In this document: positions 54,352-62,053 of the stretch, one piece after another
Layout: each line of letters starts with the position of its first letter
How positions within the stretch are numbered: the stretch's first letter is position 1
Program-made: the position numbers and the translations under genes
Assembly: GCF_003259675.1 (NCBI RefSeq)
Contig: NZ_PZJG01000002.1
Coordinates: 1-64,000, forward strand
Source of the DNA: Macrococcoides bohemicum
GTDB lineage: Bacteria; Bacillota; Bacilli; Staphylococcales; Staphylococcaceae
DNA length: 64,000 bases
Direction of reading: 5' to 3'
The notes under the pieces: model-generated
What the model saw: the letters and a program-made list of their open reading frames with translations, nothing else
Database searches by the model: none
What the model was told of the DNA's origin: nothing

Positions 54352-54439
54352 ACCAATTTCAATTCTCCTAATATATGCCTCAATACACGTAAAATAAATT
54401 CTTATTTTACTCATATTGTATTAAAGTGACTATAAATAC

Positions 54440-54622
54440 TAGACAATTGTAATAAATCATTATATAATAAAGTCAAATACTATCGTACATATGCAAGAAA
54501 TTAAGGCTCTTCACATCATTACAAAGAGTAATAATGTAAGACAACACTTTTTGTAATATGTGAAGTGTTTTCTTTGTAAAACATTAGATATTATTTAATA
54601 ATTTATTGGAGGTCATTATATT
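54440..54622 (+). promoter_or_regulatory. cspA copy 1 promoter and long leader
   Basis: -35 TAGACA (54440-54445), 17-bp spacer, -10 TATAAT (54463-54468), then a leader of about 150 bases. A hairpin (54509-54525 with 54550-54565, CTTCACAT...AAA with TTTGTAATATGTGAAG) precedes the conserved stretch leading to GGAGGTC. Such leaders refold in the cold to allow translation in other bacteria; the same is likely here. Confidence 0.75.
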
Positions 54623-54823
54623 ATGGCACAAGGTACAGTTAAATGGTTTAACGCAGAAAAAGGTTTTGGATTCATCGAAGTTGAAGGTGGAGACGACGTA
54701 TTCGCTCACTTCAGCGCTATTCAAGGTGAAGGTTACAAAACTTTAGAAGAAGGTCAAGCAGTTGAATTCGATATCGAAGAAGGTCAACGTGGACCTCAAG
54801 CTGCTAACATCGTTAAATTATAA
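54623..54823 (+). CDS. cspA: Cold-shock protein, copy 1
   Basis: A 66-residue single-stranded nucleic-acid-binding protein with RNP1 KGFGFIEV (13-20) and RNP2 VFAHFSAI (26-33). It is an RNA chaperone that melts structure at low temperature. It differs from copies 2 and 3 at five residues (Ala2, Gln34, Glu36, Thr40, Asp50). TTGGAGGTC precedes the ATG. A GCCCTCAAGGGGC terminator follows. Confidence 0.95.
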   Translation: MAQGTVKWFNAEKGFGFIEVEGGDDVFAHFSAIQGEGYKTLEEGQAVEFDIEEGQRGPQAANIVKL

Positions 54824-54840
54824 TATTTAATGTTTAAAGA

Positions 54841-54868
54841 TAAGCCCTCAAGGGGCTTATTTTTTTAT
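54841..54868 (+). terminator. Terminator of csp copy 1
   Basis: TAAGCCCC-type stem (TAAGCCC, TCAAG, GGGCTTA) followed by seven T. Near-copies follow the other two csp genes at 55394-55423 and 56270-56298. Confidence 0.85.
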
Positions 54869-54994
54869 CTTTAATTTCACTTTTCTGTCTATTATTGATC
54901 CCTTTTTAATAAATAAAAATAAATTTTTTACTCTTTATAAGCGATACCTAAGCGCTTTAACGAGATAATAAGACCAAACCACAAGAACATACGT

Positions 54995-55176
54995 TTGACT
55001 TATACGAATATCCGTTATATACTTAAGTCAAATATATCGGACATATGCAACAAACAAAGCTTCTTCACATATTACAAAAAGTAATCGTGTTAAGTCGAGA
55101 CTTTTTGTAATATGTGAATTTTTCTTTGTAAGAGAAACATTAGATATTATTTAATAATTTATTGGAGGTCATTATT
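54995..55176 (+). promoter_or_regulatory. csp copy 2 promoter and long leader
   Basis: -35 TTGACT (54995-55000), 17-bp spacer, -10 TATACT (55018-55023). The ~145-base leader holds a perfect 19-bp hairpin: TTCACATATTACAAAAAGT (55064-55082) with 55100-55118. The region from TCCGTTATATACTTAAG on is shared almost base for base with copy 3. Confidence 0.82.
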
Positions 55177-55377
55177 ATGACACAAGGTACAGTTAAATGG
55201 TTTAACGCAGAAAAAGGTTTTGGATTCATCGAAGTTGAAGGTGGAGACGACGTATTCGCTCACTTCAGTGCTATCGAAGGAGACGGCTACAAATCTTTAG
55301 AAGAAGGTCAAGCAGTTGAATTCAATATCGAAGAAGGTCAACGTGGACCTCAAGCTGCTAACATCGTTAAATTATAA
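55177..55377 (+). CDS. Cold-shock protein, copy 2
   Basis: A 66-residue cold-shock protein with RNP1 and RNP2 as in copy 1. Its protein is identical to copy 3, and the coding bases also appear identical. ATG at 55177 has GGAGGTC ahead; the frame extends five codons upstream through the ribosome-binding site and should not be used. It ends with a csp-type terminator (55394-55423). Confidence 0.95.
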   Translation: MTQGTVKWFNAEKGFGFIEVEGGDDVFAHFSAIEGDGYKSLEEGQAVEFNIEEGQRGPQAANIVKL

Positions 55378-55393
55378 TATTTAATGTGAAGAA

Positions 55394-55423
55394 ATAAGCC
55401 CTCAAGGGGTTTATTTTTTTTGT
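55394..55423 (+). terminator. Terminator of csp copy 2
   Basis: ATAAGCCC, TCAAG, GGGTTTAT with a G-T wobble, then eight T. Confidence 0.8.
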
Positions 55424-55571
55424 TTATTGAGAATGCCTCATTCATATGTTAACATTATTGGTATAAAAAACCATAAAGAAGTGTTTTTATGAGGAATTAC
55501 TTGCTGGCACTGTTATATTAATATTCATCTTATTTGAACTTTTTAAATATAAAATATTTGGTCAAACAAAG

Positions 55572-55790
55572 ATGTTTAAAGCAAAACATCCAGTGGATAG
55601 TAAGAAAAGAATGATCGGAAATTCTGCATATGCTAAAGCGTTCGATTATGTTATCGGGATCCTGTTCATCTTTTCATTTTATAAACTATTAACACTTGAT
55701 ACTTCCAAACCATTCAATATTATTCATGATGTGCCTGAACCCATCTACTTAGGCGCAACTTTAATCGTGTTGCTTTATAGTTACAATTAA
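55572..55790 (+). CDS. Small membrane protein between csp copies, possibly N-terminally damaged
   Basis: A 72-residue frame (MFKAKHPVDSKKRMIGNSAY, then a membrane helix DYVIGILFIFSFYKLL and a second near the end). In the same frame the coding sense continues upstream (TVILIFILFELFKYKIFGQT, a third helix) to about 55497. A GAGGAA site there lies ahead of a TTG in the wrong frame. This suggests a frameshift or an unusual start. No family recognised. It separates csp copies 2 and 3. Confidence 0.45.
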   Translation: MFKAKHPVDSKKRMIGNSAYAKAFDYVIGILFIFSFYKLLTLDTSKPFNIIHDVPEPIYLGATLIVLLYSYN

Positions 55791-55874
55791 GAAAAAAAAG
55801 GCTTTATGTAAGAAGTAAATCCATGCATTTATAGCAGCCTTACCAGGTGAAAATAAACTAAAGTTACAAATGCA

Positions 55875-56053
55875 TTGACAAATCATGATATCCGTTATAT
55901 ACTTAAGTCAAATATATCGAACATATGCAAGAAACGTAAGAACTTCACCTATTACAAAAAGTAATCGTGTTAAGGGTTTGCTTTTTGAAATATGTGAAGT
56001 TTTATTATGTAAAACATTAGATATTATTTAATAATTTATTGGAGGTCATTATT
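55875..56053 (+). promoter_or_regulatory. csp copy 3 promoter and long leader
   Basis: -35 TTGACA (55875-55880), 17-bp spacer, -10 TATACT (55898-55903). The leader hairpin AACTTCACCTATTACAAAAAG-like (55941-55961 with 55981-56001) carries two or three mismatches compared with copy 2. Confidence 0.8.
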
Positions 56054-56254
56054 ATGACACAAGGTACAGTTAAATGGTTTAACGCAGAAAAAGGTTTTGG
56101 ATTCATCGAAGTTGAAGGTGGAGACGACGTATTCGCTCACTTCAGTGCTATCGAAGGAGACGGCTACAAATCTTTAGAAGAAGGTCAAGCAGTTGAATTC
56201 AATATCGAAGAAGGTCAACGTGGACCTCAAGCTGCTAACATCGTTAAATTATAA
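56054..56254 (+). CDS. Cold-shock protein, copy 3
   Basis: A 66-residue cold-shock protein, identical in sequence to copy 2 and carried on the same promoter-leader-gene-terminator cassette. This points to a recent duplication or gene conversion. ATG at 56054, GGAGGTC ahead. Terminator at 56270-56298. Confidence 0.95.
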   Translation: MTQGTVKWFNAEKGFGFIEVEGGDDVFAHFSAIEGDGYKSLEEGQAVEFNIEEGQRGPQAANIVKL

Positions 56255-56269
56255 TATTTAATGTGAAGA

Positions 56270-56298
56270 AATAAGCCCTCAAGGGGCTTATTTTTTTT
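56270..56298 (+). terminator. Terminator of csp copy 3
   Basis: ATAAGCCC, TCAAG, GGGCTTAT followed by eight T. It faces the corA stop. Confidence 0.88.
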
Positions 56299-56306
56299 GA
56301 AGATAT

Positions 56307-57260
56307 TTAATACCACTTCTTCTTTTTAAAATACACCATACTTACTACTAATAGTAACGCCATTACTATCAGTACTGTAAAATATCCATATTTCCATTTA
56401 AGTTCCGGCATGTACTCAAAGTTCATCCCATAAATACCTGCAATCAATGTCAATGGTAAAAATACAGTTGATACGAGGGTTAGCATCTGCATAACACGGT
56501 TCATTCTGTAATTGTTATATGATTCATAGTTATTTCTTATTTCATCCGTGAGTTCCTGAGAATTTTTTATAATATTCTTCTGCTTAATCATATGGTCCTG
56601 AATATGGTGAATATAATGATGATCGTGTTCTGTTTCTATCATATGCTGATCACGTTCTAATTCATCTACCAGTTCACTCATTGGTACGATAATCCCTTTG
56701 ATACGAATCAATTTTGCTCTTAAGTCAAAGATATCATCCATAATGTAGTGTTGTTTTTTATCAGTAGAATGTCTCTTTTCAAAACTTAGTACTTTTTCTT
56801 CTATAGATTCTACAGTTTCCGTATAGAAATCTACTATCTTATCAAGTAACATCATTGCTGCTACTTTTGGTGTTAAATTACTTGGTGCTTCTTCTTCTAA
56901 TTCTTTGGCTAAAGCATCTATTTCATCTGTGGCTTCAATATCTTCATCGTGATAAGTAATAAATACATTATCTTTCAAGAGAACGTTAATCGTTTCTGCT
57001 TCATAAGTATCACGTTCAAACTTCTGGAACACTAAATACTCATATGCGTTATAGTTTTTATATTTCGGTCTAGAGTTACTATGTATGACATCTTCTATCG
57101 TTAATCCATTAATATCAAAGTGTTGTTTAAAAAGTTCACTCTCTTCTTCATTTGCCCCTTCAAAATCAAACCAAATAAATGGAGCATCTTTTGGCAGGTC
57201 ATCTATTGTATTAACACGTTTTAATTTATTATCGTCATGATACAAAATGCTTAATGCCAT
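56307..57260 (-). CDS. corA: CorA-family magnesium/divalent-cation channel
   Basis: A 317-residue CorA protein with a large N-terminal cytoplasmic domain and a long helical stalk. Two C-terminal membrane helices have the selectivity motif YGMNFEYMPE (Gly277-Met-Asn279) and the basic tail KKKKWY. It imports Mg2+ or related metals. GGGAGG precedes the ATG. Single gene. Confidence 0.92.
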   Translation of the reverse strand: MALSILYHDDNKLKRVNTIDDLPKDAPFIWFDFEGANEEESELFKQHFDINGLTIEDVIHSNSRPKYKNYNAYEYLVFQKFERDTYEAETINVLLKDNVFITYHDEDIEATDEIDALAKELEEEAPSNLTPKVAAMMLLDKIVDFYTETVESIEEKVLSFEKRHSTDKKQHYIMDDIFDLRAKLIRIKGIIVPMSELVDELERDQHMIETEHDHHYIHHIQDHMIKQKNIIKNSQELTDEIRNNYESYNNYRMNRVMQMLTLVSTVFLPLTLIAGIYGMNFEYMPELKWKYGYFTVLIVMALLLVVSMVYFKKKKWY

Positions 57261-57312
57261 GTTCTCCCTCCCTTATATATATATTCTTTAATAGAATATA
57301 AAAAGATCAAAG

Positions 57313-58530
57313 CTATTTTACTAGCGATACTTTATCATCATAAACAGAGATTGTACCGCCATAGTTCGCTACCCATACATCACCTGTCGTATTTTCATAA
57401 GTGATACCAATCGGATGGAACCCAGCTTCCACACGTGTAATTTCTTTCAACGTCTTCGTATCAAACTTTGATACTGTATTTTCATCGTAATTAACGATAT
57501 ATACAGCTGTACTGTCTGGTGAAATCGCCATTGAACGTGGCTCTTTTCCTGTAGTAGCACGTGCAATAACTTTATCTGTTGCAACATCATATTTTAATAG
57601 TTCATTAGCACCAGCCACTGTAATATAGATTGTCTTCCCTTGATTATCAAGTACTAAATGACGTGGTCTTTGTCCTGTCTGCAGAATCATTTCACTTTTA
57701 CCTGTTTCTAAATTCACTTTATAAATTTCATTAGAGAACATCGCTGTAACGTAAGCTGTTTTATTATCTGGAAGTGATACAATTCCACGTGGCATTGCAT
57801 TTAAAGGGATTTGTTCTGTTTGTTTAGCTGTCTTAGTATCTACTACTGATAAAGATTTATCACACCAGTTAGATACCAGTAATTTTGAATTATCTTGAGT
57901 AAGTGCTACATATTTTGGTACGCGTCCAACTTGAATGACCTGATCCCAATCTTGCTTTTCAGCATTATAACGATATACTACAGATTCTGCGATTGCTTTA
58001 CCTGCTGAACACATATCTTCTGCTTCTGCACCATGGTCTGTTAATTGATATTGAGATACATATGCATACTTACCATCTTCTGTCCAAACTGCTTCAACTG
58101 GTGCACCACTTACAGGTTTATCAAAACCTTCTATACCAAACTTTTTAAAGTCTACGGTATCAGATAACTTTTTAATGAGTTTACGTGATTTCGCATCATA
58201 AACTGTAATTGTATGCTGATACATCATATTGTTTGCAATAACTTGACCTTTATTATTCGCGACAACTGATTTTGGGGTAATTGGTCCTTCGCTAATCGTA
58301 TCGATTAATTTCATCGTTGTTGTATGAGATGCAGGTCTATCTTTATCAATTTGATCTGCGGTCACATCTTCTTCAGACGAATCTTTTGATTCAGTCGTCA
58401 CTTTTTCTGCTTTGTTTTCTTTAGTCGTTTGTTCTGTTTTTGTTGATTCCTCGGTTGTTTTCTTTTCTTCGTTTGTACATCCAGCCACGAGTATCATTGC
58501 TGATAACATTAAATATTGAATCGCACGCAT
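57313..58530 (-). CDS. YncE-like beta-propeller lipoprotein
   Basis: A 405-residue lipoprotein: signal peptide and lipobox LVAGC (Cys18), a Thr/Glu/Lys-rich linker (residues 20-65), and a seven-bladed YVTN-type propeller. The repeats are visible as NSKLLVSNWCDKSLSVVDTK, DNKTAYVTAMFSNEIYKVN and STAVYIVNYDENTVSKFD. It is anchored outside the membrane. Propellers of this type bind protein or ligand; the role here is unknown. GAGGAG precedes the ATG. Confidence 0.82.
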   Translation of the reverse strand: MRAIQYLMLSAMILVAGCTNEEKKTTEESTKTEQTTKENKAEKVTTESKDSSEEDVTADQIDKDRPASHTTTMKLIDTISEGPITPKSVVANNKGQVIANNMMYQHTITVYDAKSRKLIKKLSDTVDFKKFGIEGFDKPVSGAPVEAVWTEDGKYAYVSQYQLTDHGAEAEDMCSAGKAIAESVVYRYNAEKQDWDQVIQVGRVPKYVALTQDNSKLLVSNWCDKSLSVVDTKTAKQTEQIPLNAMPRGIVSLPDNKTAYVTAMFSNEIYKVNLETGKSEMILQTGQRPRHLVLDNQGKTIYITVAGANELLKYDVATDKVIARATTGKEPRSMAISPDSTAVYIVNYDENTVSKFDTKTLKEITRVEAGFHPIGITYENTTGDVWVANYGGTISVYDDKVSLVK

Positions 58531-58658
58531 AATGTTCTCCTCTTCTTTTCCATTTTTTATTTAAATATAGCATAAATTAAGTAATGTCACATTGAAAAAT
58601 TTAGTTTCAATTTACTAATATGTTATAGTAACAGTATGATAACAAAGGGGTGAATGAT

Positions 58659-59729
58659 ATGTGGAACAGTACGCGTTTGTCTGATCAATTAAGCATTGTA
58701 TATCCAATCGTCCAGGCAGGTATGGCAGGAAGCACGACACCCGAACTCGTCGCAGCAATAAGTAATGAGGGTGGTTTAGGAACCATTGGTGCAGGATATA
58801 TGACACTTGATAACTTAAGAGATGAAATTAAAACTATTCGCAATCTTACCAATAAATCATTCGCTGTCAATTTGTTTGTGCCAGAAGATATACGATACAA
58901 TGATAGTGATATAGAAAAAATGCAAAAGGAACTCAAACCTTATTATGATAAATATGATTTAAAGACAGCGGATGTTAAAACACATTCTGAGCAAACTTTT
59001 CTTGATAAAATTCAGTTGTTAATGGATATGGAAGTTCCAGTTGCAAGCTTTACATTTGGCATACCTTCCCAAAGCTTGATTAACGAATTAAAAAAGAAAG
59101 GTATTATTACAATCGGTACCGCAAGTTCAGTTGAAGAAGCGAGAATGATCGAACAAAGTGGATTAGATATGGTGGTCGCGCAAGGATATGAAGCAGGTGG
59201 CCACAAAGGGGCGTTTACAAAAACGCGTTCAATCGGCACAATGGCATTGATTCCTCAAATTGTAGATAGCGTGTCTATCCCTGTAATTGCAGCAGGTGGA
59301 ATAATGGATGCGCGCGGTATACTTGCGTCACTGATGTTAGGCGCAAGCGGTGTGCAAATGGGGACTGCTTTCTTAACAACACATGAAAGTAAAGCACCAA
59401 ACGTGCATAAAGAAGCAATCATTCATGCTCAACCTGAAGATACAACAGTAACTAAAATATTCAGCGGAAAAAGTGCGCGTGGTATAGAAAATAATTTTAT
59501 TAATGATTTAGAAGCTAGTGACGTCAGTATACTGCCTTATCCGCTTCAAAATGATTTAACGACGAGTATTCGTCAAAGTGCAGCTAAGAACGGTGATACC
59601 GGTCTTCTTCATATGTGGTGCGGTCAGGCACCTACACTTGCCAAGAAAGTCAATGCACAAGGTTTATTTAAAGAAATCGTAGCACATATCGATCAGTTAA
59701 TACTGGATTTTAAAATGAATAATATATAA
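58659..59729 (+). CDS. Nitronate monooxygenase (NMO/enoyl-reductase-like)
   Basis: A 356-residue FMN TIM-barrel protein. PIVQAGMAGSTTPELVAAI at the N-terminus, VAQGYEAGGHKG for the phosphate of FMN, and IPVIAAGGIMDARGI are typical of class I/II nitronate monooxygenases, which detoxify nitronates such as propionate 3-nitronate. ATG at 58659 has AAAGGGGTGA ahead; a GTG three codons up overlaps it. Convergent with steT-like. Confidence 0.85.
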   Translation: MWNSTRLSDQLSIVYPIVQAGMAGSTTPELVAAISNEGGLGTIGAGYMTLDNLRDEIKTIRNLTNKSFAVNLFVPEDIRYNDSDIEKMQKELKPYYDKYDLKTADVKTHSEQTFLDKIQLLMDMEVPVASFTFGIPSQSLINELKKKGIITIGTASSVEEARMIEQSGLDMVVAQGYEAGGHKGAFTKTRSIGTMALIPQIVDSVSIPVIAAGGIMDARGILASLMLGASGVQMGTAFLTTHESKAPNVHKEAIIHAQPEDTTVTKIFSGKSARGIENNFINDLEASDVSILPYPLQNDLTTSIRQSAAKNGDTGLLHMWCGQAPTLAKKVNAQGLFKEIVAHIDQLILDFKMNNI

Positions 59730-59737
59730 AATCCGCA

Positions 59738-59768
59738 AAAAAAATCTCTCTTTCGAGAGCTTTTTAAT
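59738..59768. terminator. Bidirectional terminator
   Basis: A short stem (CTCTC, TTTC, GAGAG) with A and T runs on both sides, overlapping the stop of the permease gene. Confidence 0.7.
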
Positions 59769-61080
59769 ATTGTTCTTTTTTCATCTGATAAAGATAGATG
59801 GGTATTCCTAAAAGCGTGATGATTGTTCCTGTTATCGCTAGCCCAAATTGTGTAAACAATGTATTTAGCATAACGAACAGTCCTGCCAGTAAAGCAATCA
59901 TAGGAATGACTGGATACAATGGCACTTTATATGGACGCACGAGTTCTTTTTCTTTCTTACGTAATACAAATACTGCATAAAATGCCATACAGTAAAATGC
60001 CCAGATTACAAATACAAGCATATTTGTGATTGAATCAAAAGCCCCAAGAGAAACCATAATAATCGCAATAACGACCTGAATCAATCCGCTCATCCATGGT
60101 GCACCACTATTTGTGAGTTTCGTGAATACATTTTTAAATGGCAGTAAATTTTTTTTTGCCATCGCTTCTGGTACACGCATTCCTGTCATCGTATAACCAT
60201 TTAATGCACCATACACTGATACCATTATTCCGATTGTAATTAATTTTCCACCAGATTGTCCAAATAAAATTTCTGCTGTATCAGTTGCTGCATTTAAATT
60301 ACCTTTAAGTTCAGCAATCGGTGATGTAAATAAAAATGCTGCGTTTACTAATAAATAAATAATTGTAACTAGACCTAGTCCCAATGTGATTGCTAAGGGT
60401 AAATCTCTTTTCGGATTTTTCATTTCCCCGGCAATATTACCGACATGAATCCATCCATCATATGCAAACATTGTCGCAAGCAATCCAGCACCTAGTGCTA
60501 CAAAGAAATTAATACCTGTATCACCTGTAGTAGGTATTAAAGATACCTGAACATCTCCCGTCTGCATTAAACCAAACACGACGATAGCAATGATCGGTAT
60601 AAGCTTAACGACCAAAGTAATGGATTGCAGTATTCCACCTGCCTTCGAGCCTAGACAGTTAATCAATAATATTGAAATCATCGCAATAACAGCTATCGGA
60701 AATAGCCATCCCTTTCCGATGTGAAATAAATTATCAATTTGCTGTGAAAATACAATCGATTGTGCTGCAATCATCGCAGGAAAGTAAATAAAACTTTGTG
60801 CCCATCCTGCTAAGAATCCAAAAAATTTACCATACGTAAATTCAATATATGTCGTCAGTCCACCATTTCTCGGAATAGCTGCTGCAAGTTCAGCTACTGT
60901 CAGTCCAGCACATATTGTGATCAAACCACCTAACAGCCATACAAACAAAGTCATACCTGGTGTTCCTGTTACTTCTGTTATGTTAGATATTTTAAAGAAT
61001 ACACCTGAACCAATAACAGTCCCCATTACAAGTGCTAAAGCTGAAAAAAATCCTATACCTTTATTCATTCCTTTTTCCAT
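59764..61080 (-). CDS. APC amino-acid permease, SteT-like
   Basis: A 438-residue, twelve-helix amino-acid permease of the LAT/SteT group (serine/threonine exchanger). The substrate-binding stretch GTVIGSGVFFKISNI is at helix 1, ELAAAIPRNGG at helix 2-3, and FAYDGWIHVGNIAGE at helix 6. AAGGAGG precedes the ATG. Single gene. Confidence 0.87.
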   Translation of the reverse strand: MEKGMNKGIGFFSALALVMGTVIGSGVFFKISNITEVTGTPGMTLFVWLLGGLITICAGLTVAELAAAIPRNGGLTTYIEFTYGKFFGFLAGWAQSFIYFPAMIAAQSIVFSQQIDNLFHIGKGWLFPIAVIAMISILLINCLGSKAGGILQSITLVVKLIPIIAIVVFGLMQTGDVQVSLIPTTGDTGINFFVALGAGLLATMFAYDGWIHVGNIAGEMKNPKRDLPLAITLGLGLVTIIYLLVNAAFLFTSPIAELKGNLNAATDTAEILFGQSGGKLITIGIMVSVYGALNGYTMTGMRVPEAMAKKNLLPFKNVFTKLTNSGAPWMSGLIQVVIAIIMVSLGAFDSITNMLVFVIWAFYCMAFYAVFVLRKKEKELVRPYKVPLYPVIPMIALLAGLFVMLNTLFTQFGLAITGTIITLLGIPIYLYQMKKEQY

Positions 61081-61179
61081 AATTACCTCCTTTTAATCCT
61101 CAATCATAATATCATATAACTGTCATTCTCGTATGTTGTTTTACTAAATTAATTTTCAGTAAATTTTTTCGAAACAAAA

Positions 61180-61208
61180 AAGGATCGAGACAAATCGTCT
61201 CAATCCTG
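61180..61208 (-). terminator. Terminator of the ppdK-ppsR operon
   Basis: GGATCGAGAC pairs with GTCTCAATCC (one mismatch) around AAATC, with six A on the left that give a T run on the minus strand. Confidence 0.85.
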
Positions 61209-61215
61209 GGTATTA

Positions 61216-62040
61216 TTATTTACGTTTCTTTAAATATTGTTCTATATAGAATGCCGACTCTTCAATCGACTTATACTCTGTATTAATAACGGTAGCATTT
61301 AATCGATTGAATACTTCTTCAGCATAGCTTAATTCTTCTTTAATACGTTTCAAATCATTATATTGTCCCGGTCCTGTAAGCCCTAAAACTTTAATACGTT
61401 CTGTACGTATATTCATAATATAATTCGGACTTGCAGTCAGTCCAAATACCTTTAAATTCTTTTGTTGATATACTTCTTCAGGAATAGGTGATTCAGGCAC
61501 TAAAGGAATATTCGCAACTTTAAATCCTTTATTTGCCAGATACATACTTAACGGGGTCTTAGAAGTTCTAGAAACACCAACAATAACTGCGTCAGCTTCA
61601 GCTAAATTATGAAAGTTTTTACCGTCGTCATATTTTACTGAGTACTCAATCGCTTCAATACGTTTAAAGTATTCTTCATCCATCTTTCTAAGCGCGCCAC
61701 TTTCACCAACCGGTTCCATATCAGTATGATTTTGTATGACTCTGATCAAGCCTGTCATATAATCAATATATGACAAGCCTGTCTCTTTGGCAAATACTTG
61801 TCCCAGACGATTAAATTCTGGATTTACAAGTGTTGTAACTACGACTGCTTCTTTTTGTTTTGCTAGTTCTAAAATGTTCTTAAACTCTTCTTCATCTTTG
61901 ATGAATGAAAATTTCTTCACACTTACAGATGTTAGTTTCGGAAATTGAGATAACGTTGCATGAAGCATTCTATCAGCGGTTTCACCGATAGAATCAGATA
62001 CGATATAGATTAATAAATCTTTAGATTCATATTTACTCAA
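61216..62040 (-). CDS. ppsR: PPDK regulatory protein (PpsR/DUF299), kinase-phosphorylase
   Basis: A 274-residue DUF299 protein with the P-loop GVSRTSKTP (155-163) and VSDSIGETADRML at the N-terminus. It switches pyruvate phosphate dikinase off and on by ADP-dependent phosphorylation of a Thr next to the catalytic His and its phosphate-dependent reversal. The start is TTG with GGAGG ahead. It lies 13 bases after ppdK, so both are co-transcribed; its presence fits PPDK, the family's usual target. Confidence 0.9.
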   Translation of the reverse strand: MSKYESKDLLIYIVSDSIGETADRMLHATLSQFPKLTSVSVKKFSFIKDEEEFKNILELAKQKEAVVVTTLVNPEFNRLGQVFAKETGLSYIDYMTGLIRVIQNHTDMEPVGESGALRKMDEEYFKRIEAIEYSVKYDDGKNFHNLAEADAVIVGVSRTSKTPLSMYLANKGFKVANIPLVPESPIPEEVYQQKNLKVFGLTASPNYIMNIRTERIKVLGLTGPGQYNDLKRIKEELSYAEEVFNRLNATVINTEYKSIEESAFYIEQYLKKRK

Positions 62041-62053
62041 AGTGTTCCTCCTG

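Noticed and set aside
61180-61208. Second copy of the GAGGCTGGGACA-type repeat (AAAAAGGATCGAGACA start)
   Set aside because: Only a simple 10-bp terminator hairpin follows; the long internal structure is absent.
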